42,938 nt of DNA from an uncultured Verrucomicrobiae bacterium. Its GTDB lineage: Bacteria > Verrucomicrobiota > Verrucomicrobiia > Limisphaerales > J093. A program made the position numbers and the translations under genes. Location: the NCBI GenBank assembly GCA_937946835.1, contig CALFAV010000039.1, positions 1 to 42,938 on the forward strand. Reading direction: 5' to 3'. Positions within the stretch are counted from its first letter, which is position 1. Each line of letters starts with the position of its first letter. Shown one piece after another: positions 25,681-34,312 of the stretch. The notes below the pieces were generated by a model, which searched no databases, had not been told where the DNA came from, and saw nothing but the letters and a program-made list of their open reading frames with translations.

Positions 25681-25896
25681 CGCCCGACCCGGAGCCGCCT
25701 TGATGCTTGGCAGGCGCGGCCGTTACGGCTACCAACGGCGCGTGATCAACCCCGCCCGACCCGCTCAGTGCCGCGCCGCGGGCACGCGGGCCGGCTCCGG
25801 GCCTCCGGCTCTCGATGCCCGGCTCCGGCGTTCCCGCGCCTGAGTGCGGGCGGCCCGTTTCCAGGAACTGACGCCACCCCTCCCACCCCCTTTCCC

Positions 25897-27717
25897 ATGC
25901 ACCTGCGCCCCCTGGACTGGTTCATCATCCTCGCCTCGGTGGCCGTGTGTTTTCTGCCGGCCCTGTTCCTGGCCCGGCGCGCGGGCCGGAACCTGGCCGA
26001 GTTTTTCGCCTCCGGCCGCAGCGCTCCGTGGTGGTTGGTGGGCGTCTCGATGGTGGCCACGACCTTCAGCGCGGACACGCCGAATCTGGTGACCGACATC
26101 GTCCGGGACAAGGGCGGCATCGCCGGCAACTGGGTGTGGTGGGCGTTTGTGCTCACGGGCATGGCCACGGTGTTTTTCTACGCGCGGCTGTGGCGGCGCT
26201 CGGGGGTATTGACCGACCTGGAGTTCTACGAAATCCGCTACACCGGCAAGGCGGCCAGCGCCGTGCGCGGGTTCCGCGCCGTTTATCTCGGCCTGTTTTT
26301 CAACTGCGTGATCATGGCCACGGTGAACCTGGCGGCGGCCAAAATCGCCAGTGTGGTGCTGGGTTGGCCACGCGGCCAGACGCTGCTGGTCTGCGGGCTG
26401 ATCAACGTCGTCTTTGCCGCCGCTTCCGGCCTGTGGGGGGTGCTGGTGATTGACCTGATCCAGTTCGGCATCGCCATGACCGGCTCGTTTGCGCTGGCGT
26501 GGTTCGCCCTGCAACAGCCGCAGGTGGGCGGACTGACGGGCCTGGTCCACCAGATGCAGGCCCGGGCACCGGACCTGATCGGGCTGCTGCCCAACTTCTC
26601 GAACGGGGAGCTGGCGCTGACGATCTTCGTCATCCCCCTGACCGTGCAATGGTGGTCGGTGTGGTACCCGGGCGCGGAGCCGGGCGGGGGCAGCTACATC
26701 GCCCAGCGCATGTTGGCCGCGCGCTCGGAACGGGACGCACTGGCCGGGACGCTGTTGTTCAACTTCGCCCACTACGTGCTGCGGCCCTGGCCGTGGATTC
26801 TGGTGGCCCTGGCCTCGCTCCTGATTTTCCCCGACCTGGCGGCCATCCGAGAGGCGTTTCCGGGCGTGGACCCGGCGCTGGTCGGCCACGACATCGCCTA
26901 CCCGGCGATGATGAAGTTCCTGCCCGTCGGTTGGTTGGGGCTGATGGTGGCGGGGCTGCTGGCGGCGTACGTCTCGACCATGATCACCCACCTGAATTGG
27001 GGCACGTCGTACCTGGTGCATGATTTTTACCAGCGGTTTGTGCGGCCGAACGCCCCGGAGCGGCATTACGTGCGGGTGGGCCGCCTGACCACGGTGGGAC
27101 TGATGGTCGTGGCGGCCGCGTTCACGCTGTTCATCGAGACGGCCAAGGAAGGCTTCAGCCTGCTGCTCCAGGTCGGGGCCGGCACCGGGCTGATTTATCT
27201 GCTGCGCTGGTTTTGGTGGCGGATCAACGCCTGGACGGAAATCGCCGCCATGCTCGCCTCTTTCGCCATCTCGGCGCTGGTGTTCGCGTTCAAAAAGCAG
27301 GGTCATGCCCTGCCCGAGCCGTGGCCGCTGGTGCTGACGGTCGCCCTCACCACGCTGGTCTGGCTGGGGGTGACGTTTCTGACGCCGCCCACGCCGCGCG
27401 AGCAACTGCTCCGCTTTGTGAAGCGGGTGCGCCCGCCGGGGCCGGGTTGGCGCGCGCTCCGCGCCGCGGCCGGGGTCACCGCCAGCGAGGACAGCCTGCC
27501 GCGGGCGTTTTTGGGTTGGGTGCTCGGCTGCGCCGCGGTGTGGTCGGGGCTCTTCTGTGCCGGCAGCTTCCTGCTGGGCCGGCCGGGGCGGGGCGTGGTG
27601 CTGCTGGCCGTGTTCGCCGGGTGCGCGGCGGGGCTGATCCGGGTGGTGCCGCGCTTGTGGCGGGGCCCCCCCGTCGGGGCGGGCGCCGCCGCCGGGTCAT
27701 TAACCCGGCAAGGGTGA
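25897..27717 (+). CDS. Sodium:solute symporter (SSS/SLC5) family transporter
   Basis: 606 residues with about 13-15 membrane helices. The ATG at 25897 (MHLRPLDWFIILASVAVCF) is chosen, because the frame upstream is repeat DNA. SSS features: DWFIIL at the first helix, LAEFFASGRSAPWWLVGVSMVATTFSADTPNLVT (the sodium/substrate-site helix), DLEFYEIRYTGK, WWSVWYPGAEPGGGSYIAQRM and GLMVAGLLAAYVSTMITHLNWGTSYLVHDFYQRF. It should couple sodium influx to uptake of a sugar or organic solute. The substrate is not readable from sequence. It is divergent from the APC pair and convergent with the Gfo/Idh/MocA gene. Confidence 0.9.
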   Translation: MHLRPLDWFIILASVAVCFLPALFLARRAGRNLAEFFASGRSAPWWLVGVSMVATTFSADTPNLVTDIVRDKGGIAGNWVWWAFVLTGMATVFFYARLWRRSGVLTDLEFYEIRYTGKAASAVRGFRAVYLGLFFNCVIMATVNLAAAKIASVVLGWPRGQTLLVCGLINVVFAAASGLWGVLVIDLIQFGIAMTGSFALAWFALQQPQVGGLTGLVHQMQARAPDLIGLLPNFSNGELALTIFVIPLTVQWWSVWYPGAEPGGGSYIAQRMLAARSERDALAGTLLFNFAHYVLRPWPWILVALASLLIFPDLAAIREAFPGVDPALVGHDIAYPAMMKFLPVGWLGLMVAGLLAAYVSTMITHLNWGTSYLVHDFYQRFVRPNAPERHYVRVGRLTTVGLMVVAAAFTLFIETAKEGFSLLLQVGAGTGLIYLLRWFWWRINAWTEIAAMLASFAISALVFAFKKQGHALPEPWPLVLTVALTTLVWLGVTFLTPPTPREQLLRFVKRVRPPGPGWRALRAAAGVTASEDSLPRAFLGWVLGCAAVWSGLFCAGSFLLGRPGRGVVLLAVFAGCAAGLIRVVPRLWRGPPVGAGAAAGSLTRQG

Positions 27718-27775
27718 GTCCCCGCCGGGGTTGCCGGGCACACGGCGCCGCCGCGGCGCGGCCGCGGCCTTCAGG
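27691..27775. other. Hairpins between convergent genes
   Basis: GCCGGGT/ACCCGGC with a 5-base loop (27691-27709) lies over the last codons of the symporter gene. GCGCCGC/GCGGCGC (27745-27759) and CGGCC/GGCCG (about 27765-27778) fill the 63-base spacer to the convergent oxidoreductase gene. None has a T-run. They could act as a two-way transcript end, which is inference only. Confidence 0.35.
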
Positions 27776-27780
27776 CCGGA

Positions 27781-29145
27781 TCAAGCCAGTTTGTAATCGC
27801 CCGGCATGGGCACCTTCGGGAAAGGCACCGGGCCGAACTCGTACTTCTCCGGCCCCAGGCGCATCTTCGAGTTCAACGCCTGGTCCCATTCCACCGTCTG
27901 GCCGGTGTAGGCCGACTCGCGGCCCATGATGGCGGTGAGGGTGCTCTCGGCCAGGTTCTTGGCCTCGTTGATGGGTTGGCCGGCGCGGATGCTGGCGATG
28001 AGGTCCTGGTGTTCCTGCTGGTAGGCGTTGACCTCCGGCTCGCGGAAACGCCAGAACTGGCCCTCGCGCGGCCGGATCCAGTTGGCACAGTTGCTCGCGC
28101 CCTTGGTGCCCACCACCGCCTCCTCCACCCGGCCCTCACAGTGGTTCATCTGCCGCGCCTGGCTGAACATGCGCACGCCGTTCTCGTACTCGTACTCGAC
28201 GGCGAAGTGGTCGTAGATGTTGCCGTGGATGGGATGCTGCCGGGCCTGCCGGCCGCCCATGCCGTAGGCCTTGATGGGGTGGCCGCCCATGACCCAGTTC
28301 ATGATGTCCAGGTTGTGCACGTGCTGCTCGACGTAGTGGTCGCCACTGACCCAGGTGAAGTAGTTCCAGTTGCGGAGCTGCCATTCCAGGTCGCTCATTT
28401 CCGGCGTGCGCTCGATCACCCAGATCACGCCGCCGTTCCAATAGCAGCGCAGGTAGAGGATGTCGCCGATGGCGCCGTCATGGAGGCGCTTGATGGTTTC
28501 GTTGTACCCGCGCATGTGCCGGCGTTGCGTGCCGGCGGCGATGCCCAGGTGCTTTTTCTTCGCGATTTCGTACGCCTCCAGCAGCGTGCGCACCCCCGGA
28601 CCGTCCACCGCGCCGGGCTTTTCCATGAACACGTGCTTGCCGGCCTCGACCGCGGCCTTGACCTGCGCCGGCCGGAAATGTGGTGGGGTGGCGTGGATGA
28701 TGTAGTTGATCGAGTCCACCTCCAGCAGCTTTTTGTAGCCGTCGAAGCCGGTGAAACACATCGAGTCCGGGACCTGGATGCCCAGCTTGGCCAGGTTTTC
28801 CCGTGCCCGGGCAATGCGGTCCGGAAACACGTCGCAGAGCGCGATCACCTCCACGTCCTTGTTTTTCACCGCGGCGCCCTCCTTCACGTCCTCGGTGTGG
28901 TAGCCGGCGGCGGGGTAAATGACGTTGGTGGCCGCGCCCAGGGCATCGAGCACCGCCCCGGTGCCGCGGCCGCCGCAGCCGATGACACCGATGCGCACCT
29001 TCTCGAGGTCCGCGGCGGCGTGGGTGGTCAGGACAAACGGGGCTTTCGCCAGCGCCGCCGCCCCGGCGGCCAGCGTGGACCGTTGCAGAAAAATCCGGCG
29101 AGACAGGGGCGAGGCGTTTTCGAGGTCAAAGCGGGATGGTTTCAT
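27781..29145 (-). CDS. Tat-exported Gfo/Idh/MocA-family oxidoreductase
   Basis: 454 residues from the ATG at 29145, giving a twin-arginine signal: SRRIFLQRSTLAAGAAAL in the first 37 residues. The NAD(P)-binding Rossmann motif is VRIGVIGCGGRGTGAVLDAL. The family motif EKPGAVDGPGVRTLLEAYE follows, then the substrate part with GTQRRHMRGYNETIKRLHDG and HYVEQHVHNLDIMNWVMGGHP. It probably oxidises or reduces a sugar or sugar derivative outside the cytoplasm, using a tightly bound cofactor, as in other Tat-exported members. Such genes are abundant in Verrucomicrobiota and Planctomycetota and often link to uptake of unusual sugars. It faces the SSS symporter gene on one side and is divergent from ribulokinase on the other. 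Confidence 0.92.
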   Translation of the reverse strand: MKPSRFDLENASPLSRRIFLQRSTLAAGAAALAKAPFVLTTHAAADLEKVRIGVIGCGGRGTGAVLDALGAATNVIYPAAGYHTEDVKEGAAVKNKDVEVIALCDVFPDRIARARENLAKLGIQVPDSMCFTGFDGYKKLLEVDSINYIIHATPPHFRPAQVKAAVEAGKHVFMEKPGAVDGPGVRTLLEAYEIAKKKHLGIAAGTQRRHMRGYNETIKRLHDGAIGDILYLRCYWNGGVIWVIERTPEMSDLEWQLRNWNYFTWVSGDHYVEQHVHNLDIMNWVMGGHPIKAYGMGGRQARQHPIHGNIYDHFAVEYEYENGVRMFSQARQMNHCEGRVEEAVVGTKGASNCANWIRPREGQFWRFREPEVNAYQQEHQDLIASIRAGQPINEAKNLAESTLTAIMGRESAYTGQTVEWDQALNSKMRLGPEKYEFGPVPFPKVPMPGDYKLA

Positions 29146-29280
29146 CGGCACGGAGCTTAGTCCGGCCGAACCTGCTGGCCAGTGAAAATTGGCATTGGCC
29201 TTGAGGAGGCGCTTCACGTGGGGGCAACACCCCAGCTTTGGCAACGCGCCCGCTGTCACGGCCGCCATCTCGACAGGCTG

Positions 29281-29640
29281 GAAGCCGCGACCCACGCCGG
29301 GTCAGCGGCGCCGACGCCGCGGCGCCCTACCGGGGGAGAGCCACATTGGGTTCCTTGGTAGGGCCGCGCTGCGCCGCGGCCCGGGCGGACAGGAAGCCGG
29401 CGCTCCCTGAGAAAGCGGCGGGTGCCCCGCCGCCCTCCAAACGCTCGCGCGCCAGCGGGGACGGGAGGCAACCGCCATCGAATCCGGACCGCACCCGGTC
29501 AAGACCCCGCCGCGCCGCGCCCTCCGAAGAAAGCCGGCTGGCCTTCGGCGAGAGGGCAGGCCGGCAGCCGGCGCTCCGGCGTAGCGGACGCCGTCTTGGC
29601 GATCGTGGGGGGCGGCAGCTTGCCGGCCGGACCCGGGAAG
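29281..29640. repeat. GC-rich hairpin repeats between divergent genes
   Basis: The 781-base spacer 29146-29926 has no gene. GGGCCGCG/CGCGGCCC with a 6-base loop lies at 29361-29382 and recurs at 35524-35545. Bases 29297-29315 are identical to 3725-3743 over 19 bases, then diverge. AGGAAGCCGGCGCTCC (29391-29406) and GCCGGCAGCCGGCGCTCCGGC (about 29561-29580) are decayed forms of the GCCGGCT hairpin with its GCTCC tail. GGCGGCAGCTTGCC at 29611-29624 matches the hairpin at 3709-3725. Gene-like open frames here are produced by the repeats. Confidence 0.7.
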
Positions 29641-29790
29641 CCAACCACCAAGGACACGAGGAACACGAAGACCATTTCGAGGGGAACATCAACTTCCCAC
29701 GCTGTGGCCGAAAGCGACCAGCCGTGCCGGGGCGTGCGTGACCACTGTCCCCCATGGCAATCCCGCCGTCTCTTGGTGTTCTTGGTGGTC
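29641..29790. repeat. Imperfect terminal-inverted-repeat element (ACCACCAAGGACACGAGG type)
   Basis: The left end at 29644-29673 reads ACCACCAAGGACACGAGG and so on; the right end at 29771-29790 is its imperfect inverse (TCTTGGTGTTCTTGGTGGTC). About 100 unrelated bases lie between them. Translation of the left arm gives the familiar peptide pattern NHQGHEEHED, widespread in bacterial genomes as a non-coding repeat. It is probably a small non-autonomous mobile or structured repeat, not a gene. Confidence 0.6.
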
Positions 29791-29926
29791 CCAATCGAGA
29801 GACCTGCGTCGCCGGGCTGATCGCCCGGCTCTCCGGCAGGCGGGACGTCTGCTGCTCCAGCGGCGCGCTGCGGGCTGGCGCTTTGCCGACCGGGCCGCTA
29901 GGCTGCGGGCGAATTCACACACGACC

Positions 29927-31603
29927 ATGAACGCCCGCTACACCCTCGGATTGGACTACGGCACGAACTCGGTTCGCGCCCTGCTGGTCAACACCGCCAA
30001 CGGCCGCGAGGTCGCCTCCGCCGTCTGGGGCTACGAACACGGCGAGGCGGGGATCATCCTCGGCCGCGATCCCAACCTGGCCCGGCAACACCCGGCCGAT
30101 TACGTCAAGGGGGCCGAGGTCACGATCAAGAAGGCCCTGGCCGAGGCCAGGCGGACCGTGCGCGGTTTCAAGCCGGAGCAGGTGGTGGGCATCGGCGTGG
30201 ACACCACCGGGAGCACGCCCCTGCCGGTGGATGAGCGGGGCCAACCGCTGGCCTTTCAGAAGCGCTTCGCCAGGCATCCCGCGGCCCTGGCCTGGCTGTG
30301 GAAAGACCACACCGGCGTGGCCGAGGCGGCCGAGATCACCGAGAAGGCCCGCCAACTGCGGCCGCACTACCTGGCCAAGTGCGGCGGCACCTATTCGAGC
30401 GAGTGGTTCTTCAGCAAGATTCTCCACTGCCTCCGCACCGCGCCGGAGGTGTTCGACGCCGCTTACACCTGGGTGGAATGCGCCGACTGGGTCCCGGCCA
30501 TGCTCACCGGCACCGAGGCGCCGGACAAACTCACCATCGGCGTGTGCGCCGCCGGCCACAAGGCCATGTACAGCGACGAGTGGGGCGGCTACCCGGACGC
30601 CGAGTTCCTGGGCACGCTCGATCCCAAGCTGGGCAAACTGCGCGCCCGGCTCCGGCCCAGGGCTTACGCCGTGGACAAAGCCGTCGGCGGCCTGACCGCC
30701 GAGTGGGCGGCGCGCACCGGTTTGCCGGCGGGCATCCCGGTGGCGGTGGGGGCCTTCGACGCGCACCTGGGCGGGGTGGGCAGCGGCATCGCCCCGGGCA
30801 CGCTGGTCAAGATCATCGGCACCAGCACCTGCGACATGATGGTCGTGCCGGTCGGCCAGCCGTTGGCGGACATCCCCGGCCTGTGCGGCATTGTCCAGGG
30901 CAGCATTCTGCCGGGCTACTGGGGCCTGGAAGCCGGCCAGTCGGCCGTGGGCGACATCTTCAACTGGTTCGTCAACTACCTCCAGCCCGGCGGCAAGAAG
31001 CTCGGCTCGCACGAGGCGCTGACCAAGGGCGCGGCCCGGCTCAAGCCGGGCGAAAGCGGGCTGCTGGCGCTGGATTGGAACAACGGCAACCGCACCATCC
31101 TGGTGGACCAGCGGCTGACCGGCCTGCTGCTCGGCCAGACGCTTTACACCACCCCGGCGGAGATTTACCGGGCGCTCATCGAGGCCACAGCCTTTGGCGC
31201 GCTCACCATCATCAACCGCTTCGAGGAATACGGGGTCAAGGTCGAGCAGATCGTCAACTGCGGCGGCATTGCCGAGAAGAACCCCCTGGTCATGCAAATC
31301 TACGCCGACGTCACCGGTCGGCCGATGAAGGTGAGCCGCTCGGCCCAGACCTGCGCCCTGGGCGCGGCCATTGCCGGGGCGGTGGTCGCCGGCGTCCATC
31401 CGGACTTTCCCACCGCGCAAAAGGCCATGACCGGTCTGAAGCCGCGGGTCTTCCAGCCCCACCCCGAGGCGCACGCCGTGTACCGCGAACTCTACGCCCT
31501 GTACCGCAAACTCCACGACGCCTTCGGCACGCGGGAGTGGACCGGCAATCTCTACGACGTGATGAAGGCGCTGATCGAGATTCGCAACCGGGTGCGGAAG
31601 TAA
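29927..31603 (+). CDS. araB: Ribulokinase (FGGY carbohydrate kinase)
   Basis: 558 residues, the usual ribulokinase length. The ATG at 29927 gives MNARYTLGLDYGTNSVRALLV, the ATP-binding start of the FGGY family. Other family parts: VVGIGVDTTGSTPLPVDERG, WLWKDHT, GGTYSSEWFFSKI, PVAVGAFDAHLGGVGSGI, the IGTSTCDMMV phosphate motif, and the C-terminal EQIVNCGGIAEKNPLVMQIYADV. It phosphorylates L-ribulose (possibly also D-ribulose) to ribulose 5-phosphate in the cytoplasm. araA and araD are not adjacent. No clear ribosome binding site is seen. The 206 bases after its stop (31604-31809) show nothing recognisable. Confidence 0.92.
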   Translation: MNARYTLGLDYGTNSVRALLVNTANGREVASAVWGYEHGEAGIILGRDPNLARQHPADYVKGAEVTIKKALAEARRTVRGFKPEQVVGIGVDTTGSTPLPVDERGQPLAFQKRFARHPAALAWLWKDHTGVAEAAEITEKARQLRPHYLAKCGGTYSSEWFFSKILHCLRTAPEVFDAAYTWVECADWVPAMLTGTEAPDKLTIGVCAAGHKAMYSDEWGGYPDAEFLGTLDPKLGKLRARLRPRAYAVDKAVGGLTAEWAARTGLPAGIPVAVGAFDAHLGGVGSGIAPGTLVKIIGTSTCDMMVVPVGQPLADIPGLCGIVQGSILPGYWGLEAGQSAVGDIFNWFVNYLQPGGKKLGSHEALTKGAARLKPGESGLLALDWNNGNRTILVDQRLTGLLLGQTLYTTPAEIYRALIEATAFGALTIINRFEEYGVKVEQIVNCGGIAEKNPLVMQIYADVTGRPMKVSRSAQTCALGAAIAGAVVAGVHPDFPTAQKAMTGLKPRVFQPHPEAHAVYRELYALYRKLHDAFGTREWTGNLYDVMKALIEIRNRVRK

Positions 31604-31809
31604 GCAGCGGGCACGTCCGCCCGGGCCGAAAGCGGCTGCCCATGCCGTGCCGGACGACCGGCTCACGCTCGACGTGCCCCCGGAGCGGCAATCCCCGGCG
31701 GCGCGGGACCTGGGCCAGCCCGGGAGTGGATCGAACGCACCAAGCCCCACGCCGGCCAAGGGTGCCGCTTCGGCCTTTGCCGCTCCGGCCGGAGAGGTAA
31801 AATTGCGCC

Positions 31810-32931
31810 ATGCTTCGGATTGGCTCGTTGACACTGGAGTCCAACCTCTGCCTCGCGCCGCTGGCCGGGTACACCAACCTGCCCATGCGGCTGACGGTGC
31901 GCGAGCTCGGCGGCCTGGGTCTGGCCACGACCGATCTGGTCAACGCCCGGTCCCTGCTCGAGGGGCACCGCAAGGCCCTGGAGCTGGTGCGCACCTGCCC
32001 GGAAGACCAACCCCTGGCCGTGCAACTGTTCGGCTCGGTGCCCGAGGAGATGCGGGACGCGGCCCAATTGGTCGAGTCGCTGGGCGCCGCGGCGGTGGAC
32101 ATCAACATGGGGTGCCCGGTGCGGAAGGTCTGCCGCGTGGGCGGGGGCTCGGCCATGTTGACCGACCTGGAGCGCACCACCCGACTGGTCGCCGGCATGG
32201 TCAACGCCGTCCGCATCCCGGTCACCGTCAAGATGCGCCTGGGCTGGGACGAGCAAAACCTCACCGCCCCGGAGCTGGCGCGCGCGCTCGAGGACGTGGG
32301 CGTGGCGGCGGTCTTCGTTCACGGCCGCACCCGGGAGCAGGGCTTTCGGGGACACGTGAACCTGGCCGGGATTCGCGCGGTGGTGGAGGCGGTGCGACGC
32401 ATCCCGGTGATCGGCAACGGGGACGTGACCACCCCGCCGGCCGCGCGGCAGATGTTGGAGGAAACCGGCTGCGCCGGGGTCAGCATCGGGCGCGGGGCGT
32501 TTTACGATCCATGGATTTTTGCCCGGACCCGACATTACCTGGACACCGGCGAGCTGCGGCCCGAGCCGGACTTCGAGGAGCGGGTGCGCGTGATGCGGCG
32601 GCACCTGGACTTGATGATCCGGGTCTTCGGCGAGGAACACGGCTGCCGCCAGTTCCGCAAGGTGGCGGTGTGGTACGCCCGCCGATTCGGCCCCGCCGCC
32701 GAGTTCAAGCGACGTGTGGCCACGCTGTCCAGCCGGGCGGAGTTCGAGGAAATTCTGGCCGATTACCGCCGCTGGCGGGCGCAATTTCTGGACGCGCACG
32801 GCCAACTGCGGGCCCGCTACCGCCCGCCGCCGCTGCCCACCTCCGTGGGCGGGGCCGGGTCGGGGACGGAGGCGGCCGACCTCGAGCCGGCCAACATTCC
32901 GGTGCCCCGCGGGCCGGTCGAATGGTGGTAG
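31810..32931 (+). CDS. tRNA-dihydrouridine synthase (Dus family)
   Basis: 373 residues. A good ribosome binding site, GGAGAGG, lies 12-13 bases before the ATG. FMN-binding TIM-barrel features: LAPLAGYTNLPMRL, QLFGSVPEEM, VDINMGCPVRKVCRVGGGSAML with the catalytic Cys102, VTVKMRLGWDE, VFVHGRTREQGF, PVIGNGDVTTP and GVSIGRGAFYDPWIF. A C-terminal helical tRNA-binding domain (about 255-330) has FGEEHGCRQFRKVAVWYAR. It reduces uridine to dihydrouridine in tRNA using NADPH and is closest to DusB. The last 40 residues are a low-complexity tail. Its stop lies 28 bases from the stop of the convergent NamZ-like gene. Confidence 0.93.
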   Translation: MLRIGSLTLESNLCLAPLAGYTNLPMRLTVRELGGLGLATTDLVNARSLLEGHRKALELVRTCPEDQPLAVQLFGSVPEEMRDAAQLVESLGAAAVDINMGCPVRKVCRVGGGSAMLTDLERTTRLVAGMVNAVRIPVTVKMRLGWDEQNLTAPELARALEDVGVAAVFVHGRTREQGFRGHVNLAGIRAVVEAVRRIPVIGNGDVTTPPAARQMLEETGCAGVSIGRGAFYDPWIFARTRHYLDTGELRPEPDFEERVRVMRRHLDLMIRVFGEEHGCRQFRKVAVWYARRFGPAAEFKRRVATLSSRAEFEEILADYRRWRAQFLDAHGQLRARYRPPPLPTSVGGAGSGTEAADLEPANIPVPRGPVEWW

Positions 32932-32959
32932 GCCGTGGGCCGGAGCGCGAGCACCGCGC

Positions 32960-34204
32960 TTACGGGTAAAGCAGGTAGGGCCGTCGGCGCTGGCGGAAGG
33001 CCGCTTCATCCGCCTTCCAGGAAGCCACGACCTCCGCCGCCGAGCGGCCGGCCAACAGCGCCTTCCGCGTCTGGTCGCCGCCCATGAGCTTGTCGAAGAG
33101 GTTCAGGGTCTTGCCTCCCCTGACCGCTTCGGCCAGCAGATCGCGTCCGGCAAGCTTCCGGGCGGCCTCCAGCCCGTAAAAGTTCAGAGCCACCAACGGC
33201 GCGCGGGCCGGGTCGCTGAACTCGATCCACACGCCGTGCACGGTTTGCCCGGAGTACGCCCCGCGGCTGGGGCGGTAGGACCAGGGATTGAAGCGCACCC
33301 CCGGCAGGCGCAACCGGTTCAGGTGCGTGGCCAGTTTTTGCCCGTCCAGCCAGGGCGCGGCAAAGCAGCGAAAGGGGTAATCGCCACCCAGGCCGATGTT
33401 CAGCCCGCCGATTTCCCCGGCCAGGCCGGTGGCAGGAAGCCCCAGCGCGGCCGCAAAACTGCGCACGTTGGGCGAAGGGGGCACCCAGGGCAGGCCCGTG
33501 TCCGGCCAGGTCATGGAACGTTGCCAGCCGGCCATCGGCACCACGGTGAGGCGGCAGCGGTTGGTAATCCAGCCCTCGCCGTTGATCATGCGGGCCAACT
33601 CGCCGGGTGTCAGGCCGTAGATCAGCGGGACGTTCCACTGGCTGACGAACGACCTGAAGGCGGGGTTCAGCCGCGGGCCTTCCACGCGCAGACCGCCCAG
33701 CGGGTTGGGCCGGTCCAACACCACAAACTCGACGTCCGCCGCGCCGCACGCCTCCATCGCCAGCCCCAGGGTGCTGATGTAGGTGTAGGCGCGGTAGCCG
33801 GTGTCCTGGAGGTCGTACACCAGCACGTCCAGGCCGCGGAGCATCGCCGGGGTGGGCCTGCGGGTGGGCCCCGGGCCATACAGGGAATACACCGGCAACC
33901 CGGTGGGGCGGTGAACCGTGTTGGTGAACTCCCTGCCCGCGGGCAGGTCCCCGGCCAGTCCATGCTCGGGCGCGAACAGCGCCACCAGGGTCACCCCGGG
34001 CGCCTGCCGGAGGCGTTCCCAGGTGGGTTTGCCCGCCGCGTCCACGCTGGTCTGGTTGGCGATCAACCCCACCCGCTTGCCCTGCAGCTCGCGAAAGCCC
34101 CGCGCGGCCAGCTCCTCGCAGCCCAAACGCACCCGGGCCGGGGCCGCGGTCAGGTCCGCCGCCCACAGCACCGCCGCCAGACCGAGGACACGGGGCATCT
34201 GCAT
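32960..34204 (-). CDS. Exported exo-beta-N-acetylmuramidase NamZ-like (DUF1343)
   Basis: 414 residues with a signal peptide (MQMPRVLGLAAVLWAADLTAA). The first or third codon may start translation. DUF1343 features: RVGLIANQTSVDAAGKPTWERL, VTLVALFAPEHGLAGDLPAG, LPVYSLYGPGPTRRPTPAML, DVLVYDLQDTGYRAYTYISTL, VVLDRPNPLGGLRVEGP and FRSFVSQWNVPLIYGLTPGELARM. Characterised members remove N-acetylmuramic acid from the non-reducing end of peptidoglycan fragments. It would act in the periplasm or outside the cell in wall turnover. It follows the RbsC-like gene on the same strand after 108 bases. Confidence 0.92.
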   Translation of the reverse strand: MQMPRVLGLAAVLWAADLTAAPARVRLGCEELAARGFRELQGKRVGLIANQTSVDAAGKPTWERLRQAPGVTLVALFAPEHGLAGDLPAGREFTNTVHRPTGLPVYSLYGPGPTRRPTPAMLRGLDVLVYDLQDTGYRAYTYISTLGLAMEACGAADVEFVVLDRPNPLGGLRVEGPRLNPAFRSFVSQWNVPLIYGLTPGELARMINGEGWITNRCRLTVVPMAGWQRSMTWPDTGLPWVPPSPNVRSFAAALGLPATGLAGEIGGLNIGLGGDYPFRCFAAPWLDGQKLATHLNRLRLPGVRFNPWSYRPSRGAYSGQTVHGVWIEFSDPARAPLVALNFYGLEAARKLAGRDLLAEAVRGGKTLNLFDKLMGGDQTRKALLAGRSAAEVVASWKADEAAFRQRRRPYLLYP

Positions 34205-34312
34205 GGCGGGGAAACTAGCGGGCGCGACCGGGCGCGGCCAGTTCTTCGGGGGGGGACTTGTTCACCGGGTGCGGCGCCGCGCTCGGAACCGGGGCGGCTC
34301 CGGGCCGGCGGT

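Noticed and set aside
29146-29926. Short coding genes in the ribulokinase upstream spacer
   Set aside because: The open frames cross hairpin repeats and the inverted-repeat element; their peptides match typical mistranslated repeats, with no ribosome binding sites.
31720-31765. A tRNA T-arm-like string near GGATCGAACGCACC
   Set aside because: No acceptor, D or anticodon arms could be placed on either strand.
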